A DNA stretch of 64,000 nt from Cephalotrichum gorgonifer (Eukaryota; Ascomycota; Sordariomycetes; Microascales; Microascaceae): assembly GCA_900312665.1 (NCBI GenBank), contig ONZQ02000004.1, forward strand, positions 1,122,244 through 1,186,243. The letters are read 5' to 3'. The position numbers were made by a program, and so were the translations under genes. Positions within the stretch are counted from its first letter, which is position 1. The number at the start of each line of letters is the position of its first letter. Below, piece after piece: positions 50,296-62,073 of the stretch. The notes below the pieces were generated by a model, which was not told the origin of the DNA, made no database searches, and saw nothing but the letters and a program-made list of their open reading frames with translations.

Positions 50296-51930
50296 TCACC
50301 TTGCCTGGCCGAATGTTGTCTGTTGCGGTGGCGGACTCTTCACCGCCGCGTCCGCGTACGCGCTGGGGATGGCGACGGCCTCGTAGATAGGCTCGTCCGC
50401 CGCCGCCGGCATGTGCTGCGGTACCGCCGCGGGCGCCGGCGGCGTGTAGCTCCGTGCCGCCGTGCTCTCGTTCGCGTCCGCGAACTCGCCATTCTGGAGC
50501 TTGGGCTTGGACGGGCGCGCCTTGATCGGCGGTGCCTGCAGCTTGAACCCCGTATCCTGGGGCGACGGAGCGAAGGCGGATGTCGGCTCGGCGATCGGGG
50601 CCGACGGCGTGAAGGGCGACTCCTCGATATCCCCTAGGCTGCGGTACGTGTTCGGCGGGAACCGGGGCGAGAGAGCGTACTGGCTGAAGGCTGGGGACTT
50701 GGGCCCGAACCCGGGCGTGTTGGGTGCCGACTGCGTCCGGAGCTGCGCGAGGTACATGTCGGTGCGGGCCTTGTCTCGCATGTCCATCGACTTGTGCAGC
50801 CGCCGCTTGGTGTAGTAGCGGTAGAAGACGACGCTGTAGAGGCTGATGCATATCACCTCGACGACGATCTCGATGATGATGCAGATGAGTGTCCAGTTCT
50901 ACACCCCGCCCCGTTAGCATCCACACTCCTCTTCATCTCGTCAACGGCGGCGCGCATCTACTTACCTGGAGCCTGCACACGAGCGCGTAGTCAACCTTGT
51001 CACTGTAGACCTGGGAGCGCTTGTTCTCCACGCAGGACCAACCCCACATGTCTTTGTTCCCTGAGCTCGATCGAGAGTGCTGGAATATGGCAGCGGTGAC
51101 AGCCCAGAGTATCATCGAGAGAATGAACCAGCCGATGGCAAACATTGTGTAGTACGTCGCCACCTTCTCCGCGTTACGGTGGCCGCCGCGGCAGTAGGCG
51201 AGGAATACGAGGATACAGGCGAAGAGCGATACGCAGGCCATGGCGAGAACGAGCTTCTGGGGCCACGTGTTGGTGCCGTTTGCCCACGAGGGCATGCCGC
51301 TCTGGCTTGGTAGCGCCTTGGTGGAGTTGAAGATGGCAAACGCCGACGACAGCATGGCAAGGATGATCAAGCTGCAGCTGAAGTTCACACCCCTGAGGGC
51401 GAACTTGGCCATGCGAACTCGCGCCTTGATTCTCTGCAGGGTGGACCGGTTAGTTCATCATCTACGATCGACGCTCGCTTTCTCCACATATCGAAGCCAC
51501 TTACCAGGTCCCTAGCCTGCTCCTTTTCCGTCTTTGCTTCCCTCTTCTCGTAAAGATCCTCCTCGCGGAAGGTCGGGCTAAGCGGGTTCTCCAGCTTCCT
51601 CGCCGGCGTACCGGGCACCTTCATCGCGCTCTTTAGAGTCCGAGGAGACATCGGAGCAGCACCCGAGTCTGGGCCGTTGTTGATGTAGCCGAATCCAACG
51701 TCGGCAACCTGCGCCTTCTTCCCGCTCGGGATGTTACTCGTGGGCTGCGCAAAGGGTAGGCGGCCGTCGACGGGTGAGTTGACGGAGGTGGCCTCGACGA
51801 ATCGTGGTGTCCGCGGCGGTTTCAGCGAGGAGGTGGAAGACGAAGAGTCTGTTGATCTGGACCGGGACGGGGTGAGGTCAAGCTTGAAGTCAAGCGCGGC
51901 AGGTCGCCGCTTCTCATCTGAGGGAGCCAT
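50296..51930 (-). CDS. four-span integral membrane protein of unknown function
   Basis: Three predicted exons, 51505-51930, 50966-51433 and 50296-50898, give 498 residues in phase. The first 150 residues are Ser/Thr/Pro-rich and hydrophilic, ending in a charged helix (LYEKREAKTEKEQARDL). Four hydrophobic spans follow: FSCSLIILAMLSSAFAIF, KLVLAMACVSLFACILVFLA, YYTMFAIGWFILSMILWAV and, just after intron 2, WTLICIIIEIVVEVICISLY. The loop between spans 3 and 4 has Cys residues (WGWSCVEN, ALVCRL) that could pair on the outer face. The tail after span 4 is basic (YYTKRRLHKSMDMRDKARTDMYLAQLR) then Pro/Ser-rich. The layout with both termini inside resembles MARVEL-like tetraspan proteins, but I cannot assign a family. 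It is probably a conserved filamentous-fungal plasma-membrane or endomembrane protein. Confidence 0.75.
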
Positions 51931-54900
51931 GGCTCAAGAATTCACACAACAGTAATGAGAGGGTGGATGGGATTGTATGTCTGGGGGGAGATATAACAGA
52001 GACAAGATCGAAAACCGAATATGAAATGATAATAGAATAGAATGGTGTTAATGCCTCGCGGAGTCGATCTCGCTCGATAAGAGGAGGCTTGAATGAACCC
52101 AAGAATAGAAAAAGAACTTCTTAGTGCATCGATGAAAGGGGCGAGTGCACGATGTAGGCGAAGTCAAAGACGAAGGACAAAGAATTTGGATAGGCCAGCT
52201 TCCAGGGAGGAGGAGAAGTCCCAAGAGTCAGGTAACCTGGATGGAAGGGGGGAATGAACTGGTTTTGTGTTGGCAGTGAGGACCTCGAAGCGCCAGCTTA
52301 TTGGCGCCGTGGCCTGTAATTTACGGAAAAAGATATCAGTACAAGTGCGATATGAGTACGGTATGGACGGGAGTCCAGGGTGGGAGGGTGTCATGGGGCG
52401 ATGGAATGGGGGAGGGGTGGTCAAAAAGGAAAGAGAGCGGCCCATAGATGTCGGTCGTCACATCCAGAGAGGATAGTACTTGGTGATACCGAGACGGTCC
52501 AAGGTGGGCCGCGGGCGGGAAGGACGGGTGCGCAGAAGCTGATAGGTAGAGAGGAGGAGGCACCCACCAACGATTGGAGACTAAATAGACGCCCGGGTCG
52601 AAGCTCGCGTCCGGTTGGTCAAAGGCCAGTAACAACCCTGTCGAGCTCGTTCGAGAACGCAAGAATATTTCTTGTATCGAGTATGAGAAGGCGCCGACAG
52701 AATATTCTCCACCGCCAGTGGTGAAACGGGCGGTTCGGCTCAAGGAGGAATAGGATGAGCAGGAGACTCAGCAGGGTGGAATTCAGAGGAGGGAGGAGGA
52801 GAGAGAGCAAGATAATCCAGCCACCCCAACGGATCGAGAGGAAGAGGGGTTATGTATCCGTACTTGGATTGTGTGCGAGAATGGGGGCGGTCCTTGTCCG
52901 GCTTTTCCCTTTCCCAACCTGCATCACGCAGTAGCATGCCGGTGTGAGGACTGTTCCCCTCCTTCCAGCAGAGGCAATCAATATCACCTGGCCGTACAGG
53001 TACAGGTAGAAGTACGAATGCGAGTCGAAGCAGGTCCTGCGCAGTTCCCATGGACCCCACGTTCCATTTCTCGGTCCGGCTCCCCCCCATCTCGAAAGAA
53101 TCTAGTAATATCTCACACCTCCCATCCAACTTGGACACCCAAGTACAAAGTTGAAGCTTGTATTACTGCGGTGTGCTCGCTTGCTCTCTCGTGAGACATC
53201 ACGCTTGGCATAACTAGGGTATCAATCATGGTTGGCGAACAACGAAAATGATCGTGGGTCGAGTAACATTAGACGGCGGCAGGAGCAATCAAGTCCCTTT
53301 CTCCCTCTCTGTTCTCAGAACGAGGGTAGCTGGGGTGACTCGCCGTGACTGGGGGATCAGGCCTGTCCAAACTGACGTGTAAGTGGAAGGCGGCGGGGAG
53401 GGCGGGGGCCGGGGTGGCAGGAGCCACCCCGGCAGGGTTCTTCTGGTTGGCGACCCGCCGCCTCCATCCCTGTCAATCGATGTCGGCGCCAAGTGATAAC
53501 CAATCAGCGCCCTGGAGAAGGAGGTGATTCGGCTGCATGGTCTTGGCACGCCCGTGTTTCCCTCGCCTCGCACATCATCCTAATCCCCAATCCCACCAAC
53601 CTGCTCGCTTTCTCCTTGTGAAGATCAATACATCAGGGTACCGTCCCGTACCCGACCACCCCACCCACCACACAGATGCATCGTCTAGGTCTGTGTCCTC
53701 ATTGTACCCATTCCAACCGTCCCCACCCCACCCGATCTGGCTCTCTTTCTCTGTTGGAATTCCCCATGTCTCTGAAGCGCCACGAGGCGGTTTCCTTCGA
53801 TAGACGTTGATTGATGGGCGCCAGCTCATACAAGTACTCGTGGCAAAGCCAGCCAGCCAGCCCTCCTGGAATGGGTCAACGTCATTCATCACACTGAACT
53901 CCACCGTCGAAGTCGAAGTCAATCGAGGGTCGAAGCCGAGCGATGTAGCAAGCGGCAAGAGGTGTCATAGCGATATGCACGGGACTGGCGTGAAAAACGC
54001 CCGTACCCAGCCGCCGACCGAGTTTCCATTGTCCCGACCGTCCAACAGGTGCATCCTATTCGTGACACCGTGCCACTGTGCCACTGTGCCCATCTGTCCA
54101 GTCCAGTAACCCAATGGCCCAGTTCTAGACCAGTTCCTGTAAAAGGTCGAGGACAGGTCGTAGATTAGGAAATACAGTCGACCTACCCCAATCTCACCCA
54201 CCCACCAATTTACCCATGAAGAGCACGGCGTGAGACCAGACCGTTCGTGACCTGTAGCTTGCGTACGCCATACAACCAGCTGCTATCGCCTTTTTTTTTT
54301 TACCCGGATTCCTCCTTCCTGCTGGATTCGCATCTTACTGCCAGATATTAAAATCTCACCCGGGACGGAATCTTCCAATCTTCAACGAGACGACGACACC
54401 CCAACTTTCGGGGTCTTCGGCTAGGCTAACGGCATGCTGTACACAACAGCCGCGGTCGTGTTCCCAGCCATCTGACCACCCACTAACACGGACATGCCTC
54501 TCCGGACCCTCGCCACCTCAAGTCGGGGGTGGCTCTGTCTCTATCGCAGGACGTCTTACTCGTACAAGTATCATGAGGCTAAGAGGTGCCTATTTTTAGC
54601 AAATCCGCCAGGTCTGCCACGTTCAAGTACTGCTGACGGAGTGAGCGATCTTTATCTTATGCGATCGGGCTTGCGCCTCCCCGTGTAATCTCATAGCCTG
54701 TACAAGTAGGTTTACTATTTTTATCCTAGTCCTTCTGGAAACCCCTCTGGACGGGTGCGAGTAATCCTGCACAGAGGTTCAAGCCCCTGGGCTCGCCTTG
54801 ACCTCGGATGACGATTTTTCTTATCTTTCTTTCCATGGCGCGCCATCAGGCACGGACGGACATCCCGTGCCTGGCTGTTTGATGTTTATTGAGCGAGGTT

Positions 54901-55408
54901 TTGCGTTGTTTCTTATTCTCCGACTGGGTGACGGGAGATGCGCGTCTTGAAGATCTGCGCAGGCTGCACACAGATCCCGCTCCTCCTTCATTCCGCCGTC
55001 CCGGGTGGACGGACGGTCTACTCCTCAGTAGTGTGGATCGATAGGCGATCGGATCGCTTGGATCGCTTGGCTCTGATGTGATACTTTTTTTTTCTCAGGG
55101 GCAGAATGAGCGTGGAGTGTTCCTCTGGATTCCTTTCGGCCAAACATGTTGGTATAACGCCGGGGCTCCAGGTCAAAGACATTGTGTAAGTCAACCGCAC
55201 GTGGAGAAGAACGGATGGATGACAGGGAGCACTGGTCCCAGATGCACCAATTGTAGTATGTACTTCGCATTTGACACACAATCTCTTTCTGTCGCCGAAC
55301 ATTTCTTAGGACAGAATCAAACCACAAGCCTTGTGCACGCAGAATAACGCCCGCCCGAGAGTGGAAGCCTGCGACTACTAACTCCCTTTTCAAAGTGGCT
55401 GCTAGAAG
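51931..55408. other. 3.5-kb divergent intergenic region
   Basis: No convincing coding ORF. It holds promoters of the membrane protein and the APH-like gene. Motif copies include TACAAGTA at 53829-53836 and the overlapping pair TACTCGTA/TACAAGTA at 54557-54570. A short GCCA repeat lies near 53857-53870. Confidence 0.55.
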
Positions 55409-56584
55409 ATGGCCTCGCAACCACCATCCTTAGATCAAATTCTCGTAGAGATATCGTCTGCTTATGATGCCTATTTCAAGGTGACAGCAGGTCCCTTTAA
55501 AGGCCGGTCTAATACCGTCTATGAGATCCAATCTGATCGTGGCCACCGCTGGTGTCTTCGCGTATTGCTGAATGCCGATTTGGCTTGGCTCATTTCTAGG
55601 GGCACGCTTCTTTTGAAGCTCATGAAACAGAAGCAGCCAGCTCTCCAGGTTCCAGCTGTCATCCGCACATCAGAGCATTATACAGTGATGGAATACCTTG
55701 AAGGAACTGCTTTGGAGAGTTGGAACACGCAGCTCTTGACGAGGGAGCGTCGCCAATTGTTGTTAGACCAGTTGGCATCTTTCCTCTTCACCTTATGGAC
55801 GTTGGATATTCCACCAACTGATGTCCCAACCACATCCAACTTGGGTTGGCTTGGTTTCCGGCTTTATTCCGAGATCATATACGAACCCCAAGGCTAATTA
55901 TCTGTAGTCGGCGTAACAACCTACCGCGGATGGCTTCAAAAGGAAGTTGACAGAGGTCTTCGTCGCTCATTCCAAGGAAGCGCCCGCTGGGGCGCCCCTG
56001 TGTATTACCTCTATCGCCGATCCAAGATTGACGAACTTGTGTCTGGTCTTGATGATGACAAGCTCATCGTCAAGCATGGCGACCTGAACGCGTGGAACAT
56101 CATTGTTTCCAATGGACTAACTGGGTTAAGTTGAACGTCCGCCTGCATCTCCGCAGCTCGTCTAACCCATGATAATAGAGTCATCGACTGGGACACTGCA
56201 CATCTAGCTCCTGCTCCGTCTGTTATTCAACATCCACTCTTCCTTGCGGATATTCCGGGGTGGCTGAATGATGTTCCTGACGGCATGACGTTCGAAGAAG
56301 ACCGGGCGTATCTAGAGCAAGCAATCGAGAGGCTAGAAGCCGGTCTCGGCAACTCGGGGAGGATTGAATACCTCCTTCGTACTTCTTTTGAGCGGCAGTT
56401 CTTTGAGTTGTCTCTTCATAACCAACGGATCAACGAGGAGTATATCAGGATGAGGTTCGATGATACGAAATGGAGAAACGGGGCGGCCCTTTGTCAGCTG
56501 GACGACTTTCTTTCTGCAAATGAGTCCATGCAGGATTTGCCAGCTGTCTTAGCACTGCGCGAGAGCCTACGGAATGATATCTGA
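55409..56584 (+). CDS. aminoglycoside phosphotransferase-like (APH family) protein
   Basis: Kinase-fold phosphotransferase family protein; fungal members are numerous and their substrates are mostly unknown. Three exons are predicted, 55409-55853, 55908-56124 and 56179-56584, with introns of 54 nt each, giving 355 residues. The N-lobe has SNTVYEIQSDRGHRWCLRVLL and the hinge-like YTVMEYLEGTALESW. The catalytic loop HGDLNAWNII matches the family HGDxxxxN pattern, and the metal-binding VIDWDTA lies directly across intron 2. Without splicing the first ORF stops in the 55854-55907 intron. Codon use is less GC-biased than in the neighbours, with many A/T-ending codons, which fits an accessory or recently acquired gene. 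The name reflects the fold; antibiotic resistance is not implied. Confidence 0.82.
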
Positions 56585-57153
56585 AGGGGAAATTCCACAT
56601 AGTGTATTAGTCCTGCTTTCCCTGTTGACTGGGAGTGGGATTCGCGCTGGGCCCTGACGCGTATATAAAAGTATCTGGTAGCTTGCACTATTGACCATCT
56701 TGGCAGCCATATGTCAAGGGCGGGCAGTCCGTTTCCAGTTTTAAGAAGTAAGAACCAGTTTTAAGAAGTAAGAATTCGTGTAATAGAAGATGTTGGTGAA
56801 GCGCTTTTGTGGATACATACTAGGAACATGGATCAAGGGAGCGTGAGTACTTGGTTCTCTGTTGGAATGCACGGTGGGGACCGCTGCGCCTTCACGTGAC
56901 GAGATCTCGAGGAACCAGAAAACGGCATGCTGGGTAGCTACACGTGAGTTCAACGTCCACATGCGATGGTGGCCGTCAGCGCACCTTCCTGAAGCCAAAT
57001 ATCTGTCTATTTTCAGGTTTACCTCAGCCGCTATACACGTGTACGGAACTAAGAAATGTCTTTCTTCTAACCTGCACCGTTCGGGCCGTTATGCCAACCG
57101 ACACAAGCCAGCTTTCCCCTCCACACGCCGCCGAAGCCCCCTAATAATACACC
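56585..57153. other. intergenic region with 20-bp tandem duplication
   Basis: About 570 bp between two plus-strand genes. Besides the duplicated 20-mer at 56735-56774, no structure or gene was seen. It must contain the promoter of the DFDDF protein. Confidence 0.6.
56735..56774. repeat. perfect 20-bp tandem duplication
   Basis: The unit CCAGTTTTAAGAAGTAAGAA is present twice head to tail, at 56735-56754 and 56755-56774, with no mismatch. A recent slippage or repair duplication is the likely origin. Confidence 0.95.
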
Positions 57154-58905
57154 ATGGCCGACCCAGAAGCTCTATCCCCCCCAGAGAGACCAGGAACCGC
57201 GGTCCCGGGTGCTCACGATGATGGTACGTTGTGGGGCTGTGCCACGGCGGAACCCGCCCCAGTGCTTGAGCTAACTACCTGCCTTGACAGAGTCGTCAGA
57301 TTCCGAAGACCACTTCTCCGATGCCAAGTCGGCCCCGATGACCCCGTCCCCCGGCTCTCCCGCCCCGACAACACAAGTCGAGAAAGTCAGCCACGAATCG
57401 TCTGACGACGAAGTATCGGGAACAGAGCCCCATGTAACCGAGGCGGAAGACGCCAAGCCCTACGAGACCGCTGCTATTCCAGACCCAGCAACATCCGCAG
57501 GGTCAGAGTCAGCGTCACCAGCTTCGGATTCACCCTCGTTCTCTGAGGCCGGTGCAGTTCCTCAGACGGTTGTTAGTGAGACCGCTGGCTCAACAGGCAC
57601 AGACTCTGAGGAGTTCGCGCAGGGGGTAGAAGAACAACAAAGCGCAGTTGCTACGCCGGACGTGGATCTGCAGGTCGGCGATAGCGTCGAGGGTGCGGAA
57701 CGCGATCTTGATAGCCGGTTAGAGTCTCCGATCAGCTCTGCCGGTGGCGTTGAAGAGGACACCGGTACGCAGTAGAACACCCCGCGCGCATATTGCATTC
57801 CTTTCCATGGGATGGCTTCGCTAACCCATCCTGTTGTTGCAGAGCCACAAATATCACCCTCTGGATCGGTGTCGCCAACACCCATCATGGCGCCACCGTC
57901 ACCACAATCAACAGGCGTCTCCGCTCTACCAGATAGTACACGAGATATTGATATTAAGAGTGAAGAGGAGGAGGAACAAGGAGGTGACGACTTTGACGAC
58001 TTCGAGGAAGGCGATGGTGATGACGACTTTGATGATTTTGAAGATGGATTCCAGCAGGCAGAGTCGACAGCCCCGGCCCAACAAGCGGTACCACCACCTA
58101 CTGTGACCCCGCAGCCTACAGTACTGTTACCTTTGGTAGGTCGTGCCGCTCACCCACACTGGCGTTGTCGTTTGCTGACCCATTGCCCTCACAGCCCGTT
58201 CCAGACTTTGACGGGCTAGATTCTGACGATATAAACGACACACTTGACCCATACATACACACGCTTTTCCCACCTGAAATATATCAAACGCCCGAATTAC
58301 CCCCCCTACCCAAGGACCAGCCAGTCTTTCTTACGGCGAGAAGCGCGTCTCTATGGTCTCAGCTAGTTGCGCCTCCGCCCCTATCCCCTCCAGACTGGAT
58401 CCGGTCCCGCATTCGAAGGCTATTCCTAGTCTCTCTTGGCGTACCGGTCGACCTAGACGAGATTCTCCCTGCATCCAAACAGAAGAAGCTGGTCCTGCCG
58501 TCATTATCCCTTCACCCGGGCTCGTCAACGTCTCCTCGCACGTCCACGGACTCCAGGTCTAGGTCGGTCACGCGCCTAAAACAGAGCGGGGAGAATGCGT
58601 CGTCGACGTCGGTCGACACGCAGGGGAAGCCCTCGACCTCCAAGCGGCGGAAAGGCCCGTCCCCTGTGCCGGATCTTGACCTTGTCAGCGCGAGGCAGCT
58701 GTGCAAGACTACGGATGAGGCTCTAGACGGGATGACCGACATCGAGCTGAAGACACACGCAAAGAAACTTGCGGCCTTGGAGGGCCAGGCTAAGGATGCC
58801 TTGGAATACTGGCAAAAGCGGACAGACGAGAAGATTAGTGACAGGGAAACGTTTGAGGGTGTGATAGAAAACCTGGTGAAGCATGCGAGAAAGGTCAGGA
58901 AATGA
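57154..58905 (+). CDS. acidic DFDDF-motif protein, possible AP-1/clathrin accessory factor
   Basis: Four exons are predicted: 57154-57223, 57291-57764, 57843-58135 and 58195-58905. They give 515 residues in phase. The first 220 residues are acidic and Ser/Pro-rich. At about 230-252 the motif pair DDFDDFEEG and DDDFDDFEDGF stands out; DFxxF/DDFxxF peptides of this kind bind clathrin-adaptor ear domains in aftiphilin-like proteins. A conserved-looking part follows (LDPYIHTLFPPEIYQTPELP, then SLWSQLVAPPPLSPPDWIRSRIRRLFLVSLGVPVDLDEILP). A basic linker leads to a C-terminal coiled coil (about 440-515, LKTHAKKLAALEGQAKDALEYWQKR). This layout resembles fungal relatives of yeast Laa2 (YBL010C), which links Laa1 to AP-1; that assignment is from memory of the family and is not proven here. 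Confidence 0.75.
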
Positions 58906-59497
58906 CAGGAGACAGGAGCTGGCTGTTATACACGAGGCGACTTGGATATTTTACTGTTAATAGCATAGTTTGGCCGGTGCGGACGGAGGGAATGTCTGCA
59001 TCATGGTAAATTTTTTTCTCGTGGAGGGCAAAAATACCCCTTGCTATTTATTAGTTTGAGACAATATGTCTACATATGCTCTGGTTTGGAAAGTGAACTT
59101 AAGAAGCTCCCCTGATGAATGAGCTTGCTTCTGTACATCACTGAGGAGGTGGCAGTCACGTGGCCTGCCACTTGCCGTATTGGCTGGGGCGAAAGTTCGT
59201 TGCCCCACGTTCGCCGACCGCCCACCTTGTACGCTATGATAGTATGACACATCTAGGAACTTCAGCATAATAAATTTCCCCCCCTCCTGTTCGAATAGAA
59301 CGAGTCGAGTCGCCATTTTTGTCTATTTCGAAGGTTAGTTGCGGCCATACACCCAAGCCCATTCGTTTGCGCCTGCCCACCCTGTAGCAAACCAGAACGG
59401 CGCGGACTGACCTTTTATCGCAGAGTCGTCGAAATCGAGAAATCCCCACGAAGCCCTCAGTCGAAAAATTGCCCCACTATATAGGAAGGATATCACG
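58906..59497. promoter_or_regulatory. eIF2 gamma upstream region
   Basis: About 590 bp between the DFDDF gene and eIF2 gamma. It holds the former's 3' UTR and the latter's promoter. A T run lies at 59010-59017. No further gene. Confidence 0.5.
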
Positions 59498-61323
59498 ATG
59501 TCCGCCAACGGCGACAAGTACGACCCGGAGGTCGAGTCCGACTCCGAATCGGAATCGGTCGACGACGTCAGCCCCGAGACGCAGGAGAAGCCGCTCAAGT
59601 CGGCCCTCAAGTCCTCCAACCCCATGACGTCCACCGACCCCACCATCCAGCGCCCGCCTCTACCCCCCCAGACGGACCCCAAGGACCTCGACGTCAGCAC
59701 ACTCTCCCCCCTGACCCCCCGAGATCATCGCCCGCCAGGCCACCATAAACATCGGGACCATCGGCCACGTCGCCCACGGGAAGTCGACGGTCGTGAAGGC
59801 CATCTCGGGCGTGCAGACCGTCCGCTTCAAGAACGAGCTGATTAGGAATATCACCATCAAGCTCGGATACGCCAACGCGAAGATCTACCAGTGCGACAAC
59901 CCCGCGTGCCCGAGGCCCGGGTGCTACAGGAGTTACAAGAGCGACAAGGAGGTCGACCCTCCCTGCGAGCGTGAGGGATGCGAGGGAACCTACCGCCTAC
60001 TGCGCCATGTCTCGTGAGTCCCTTGTTCTTGTCCCCCCCCCCCCCCCTCAATCGGCGAGATATTGCCGCAGAATGAGACAGTGGTTATTTCTGTCTCTTC
60101 CATTCCAGAGCTAACCTGAACGCTGTCAGTTTCGTCGACTGCCCCGGTCACGACATTCTCATGAGCACTATGTTGTCAGGTGCCGCCGTCATGGACGCCG
60201 CCCTCCTCCTGATCGCCGGAAACGAATCCTGCCCGCAGCCCCAGACGTCGGAGCACTTGGCGGCCATCGAGATCATGAAGCTCGACAAGATCATCATCCT
60301 CCAGAACAAGGTCGACCTCATGCGGGAGGAGGCGGCGCAGCAGCACTACCAGTCCATCCTGAAGTTCATCAGGGGCACGGTAGCGGGCAAGTCGCCCATC
60401 ATCCCCATCTCGGCCCAGCTCAAGTTCAACATCGACGCCGTGCTGGACTCCCTCGTCAACACCATCCCCATCCCCCCTCGTGACTTCACCATCGACCCCT
60501 ACATGATCGTCATTCGCTCCTTCGACGTCAACAAGCCCGGTGCCGAGATCCAAGACCTCAAGGGTGGTGTTGCCGGAGGCAGTATCCTCCACGGAGTCCT
60601 CAAGCTCGGCGACGAGATCGAGATCCGGCCCGGTATTGTCACCAGGGACGATAAGGGCGCCCTCCAGTGCAAGCCCATCTTCAGCCGCATCGTCTCGCTC
60701 AACTCCGAGGCCAACGACCTGAAGTACGCCGTCCCCGGTGGCCTCATTGGTGTCGGTACCCGCATCGACCCCACCCTCTGCCGTGCCGATCGTCTCGTCG
60801 GTCACGTCCTCGGCCTCAAGGGGCGCCTCCCGGAGATCTACAGCGAGATCGAGATCAACTTCTACCTCCTCCGCCGCCTGCTCGGTGTCCGCACCGCCGA
60901 CGGGAAGCAGGCCAAGGTGGCGAAGCTGGCCAAGAACGAGGTCATCATGGTCAACATCGGCTCCACGTCCACCGGTGCCAAAGTCTCCGCCATCAAGAAC
61001 GACGCCGCCAAGCTCGTCCTCACCACGCCTGCCTGCACCAACATTGGCGAGAAGGTCGCGCTCAGCCGTCGTATCGAGAAGCATTGGCGCCTGATCGGAT
61101 GGGCGACCATCGTTGCGTAAGTCATGCCTCCCCTGCCCCTTCCTTTTGCCCTTTCCTATGGATTACCGCTTGATGTTACTCCCATCTCCGCCTTATCGTA
61201 CTTGCCTCGACCAGCCTCGAGCTCCCTTTTCTCCTTCGTACCCCCCCTGTTGCCTAGCTACCCTGAATATCCCGGCTAACCTTTTGACATAGCGGTGTTA
61301 CCCTTGAGCCTACCACGAGCTAG
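59498..61323 (+). CDS. gcd11: translation initiation factor eIF2 gamma, frameshifted in this assembly
   Basis: GTP-binding subunit of eIF2, which carries initiator Met-tRNA to the 40S ribosome. Three exons are predicted: 59498-60013, 60130-61116 and 61293-61323. Exon 1 has one base too many: six C at 59715-59720 where five would keep frame. The upstream frame ends at SPLTP and then reads RDHRPPGHH; the conserved EIIARQATINIGTIGHVAHG continues in the next frame. Exon phases close correctly only if one base is discounted; the expected length is then 510 residues, as usual. G1 (GHVAHGKST), the zinc knuckle (CDNPACPRPGC...CEREGC), G3 (DCPGHD), G4 (NKVD) and G5 (SAQ) are present, then domains II and III to GVTLEPTTS. 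As the gene is essential, an assembly indel is the likely explanation. A long C run lies in intron 1 (about 60036-60048). Confidence 0.93.
59715..59720 (+). other. C6 run carrying the eIF2 gamma frameshift
   Basis: Six C bases between CTGA and GAGATC. Five would continue the conserved reading frame. The whole downstream part of exon 1 is in the shifted frame. Confidence 0.9.
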
Positions 61324-62073
61324 AGTAGTTACGAGAATGGAAATGAAAAAAGTAGATTATTCATGTTGGCATAGGTTCTAAAACGGAAAGGGGGGGGGCG
61401 GGGGCAGGAGGAGGGAGGGGAGGATTGAGATAAAAACGTCGGTTTCACGATTTGTAGATAACGATGAACGCCATTCCACCCCACACAAAACCCGTTTTTC
61501 TAGTATCTATAAAATTCCCTCCGTAGAGGGTGTCTAGATCTCTTTGCTTTAGGAAAGATAAAAAATCTTCTCGTCTGTAGCGGAAACAATAGGAGTATAT
61601 GTAGGGAGAAGAGGAAGGGCGGCCTTGGACGGGGGCGGACGGAGGTTGTGTTTGCGCAAGAGAGGGGAAACGAGCGAGACAGAAATAGAAAAGGGTACCC
61701 TTTCGTTTGTGTGGACTTTTTTCTACAAAATAGAACGTGGTATAATATTTCAAATCTCTTTTTTTTTGCATTGAATACCGCTGACTCGACTCGACTCGAC
61801 TCAGAAGTAACAGAGCTGGCCGAGCAGAAAGAATTCACCTATTAATGCTCGTGTGTTGTGTTACCCAAGGCCGCAATCTGCCCCGTGCCTCCTTGTGTCA
61901 CTGTTTGTTCTGTTTGTCTTTCCTGCATTTCCGCCGAAAGCAGCCAAACATTTCTTCCTCTCCACCCGGGGTCCGGAAACCCCCCTTTCCTTCCCTCGCT
62001 TTACCTATTTTTATGTCTTCACGCTGGTGCTTCCCTCTCTCCAACTTTGTCCCTTCAACTTACCCGCAAAAGC
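61324..62073. other. convergent 3' intergenic region
   Basis: About 750 bp between the stops of eIF2 gamma and 6-phosphogluconate dehydrogenase. It holds a G-rich stretch (61391-61423) and the GACTC pentamer repeat. No gene seen. Confidence 0.6.
61783..61802. repeat. GACTC pentanucleotide repeat, 4 copies
   Basis: Four perfect tandem GACTC units in the 3' intergenic region. Confidence 0.9.

Noticed and set aside
55854..55897. End of the first APH-like ORF as a true C-terminus (stop at 55897)
   Set aside because: A 54-nt intron with GT..TGTAG ends and an internal CTAAT restores a frame that carries the catalytic HGDLNAWN motif.
60176..61084. 302-codon minus-strand ORF opposite eIF2 gamma
   Set aside because: It is the mirror of a GC3-rich conserved exon, Asp/Gly/Val-rich, and lacks any family motif.
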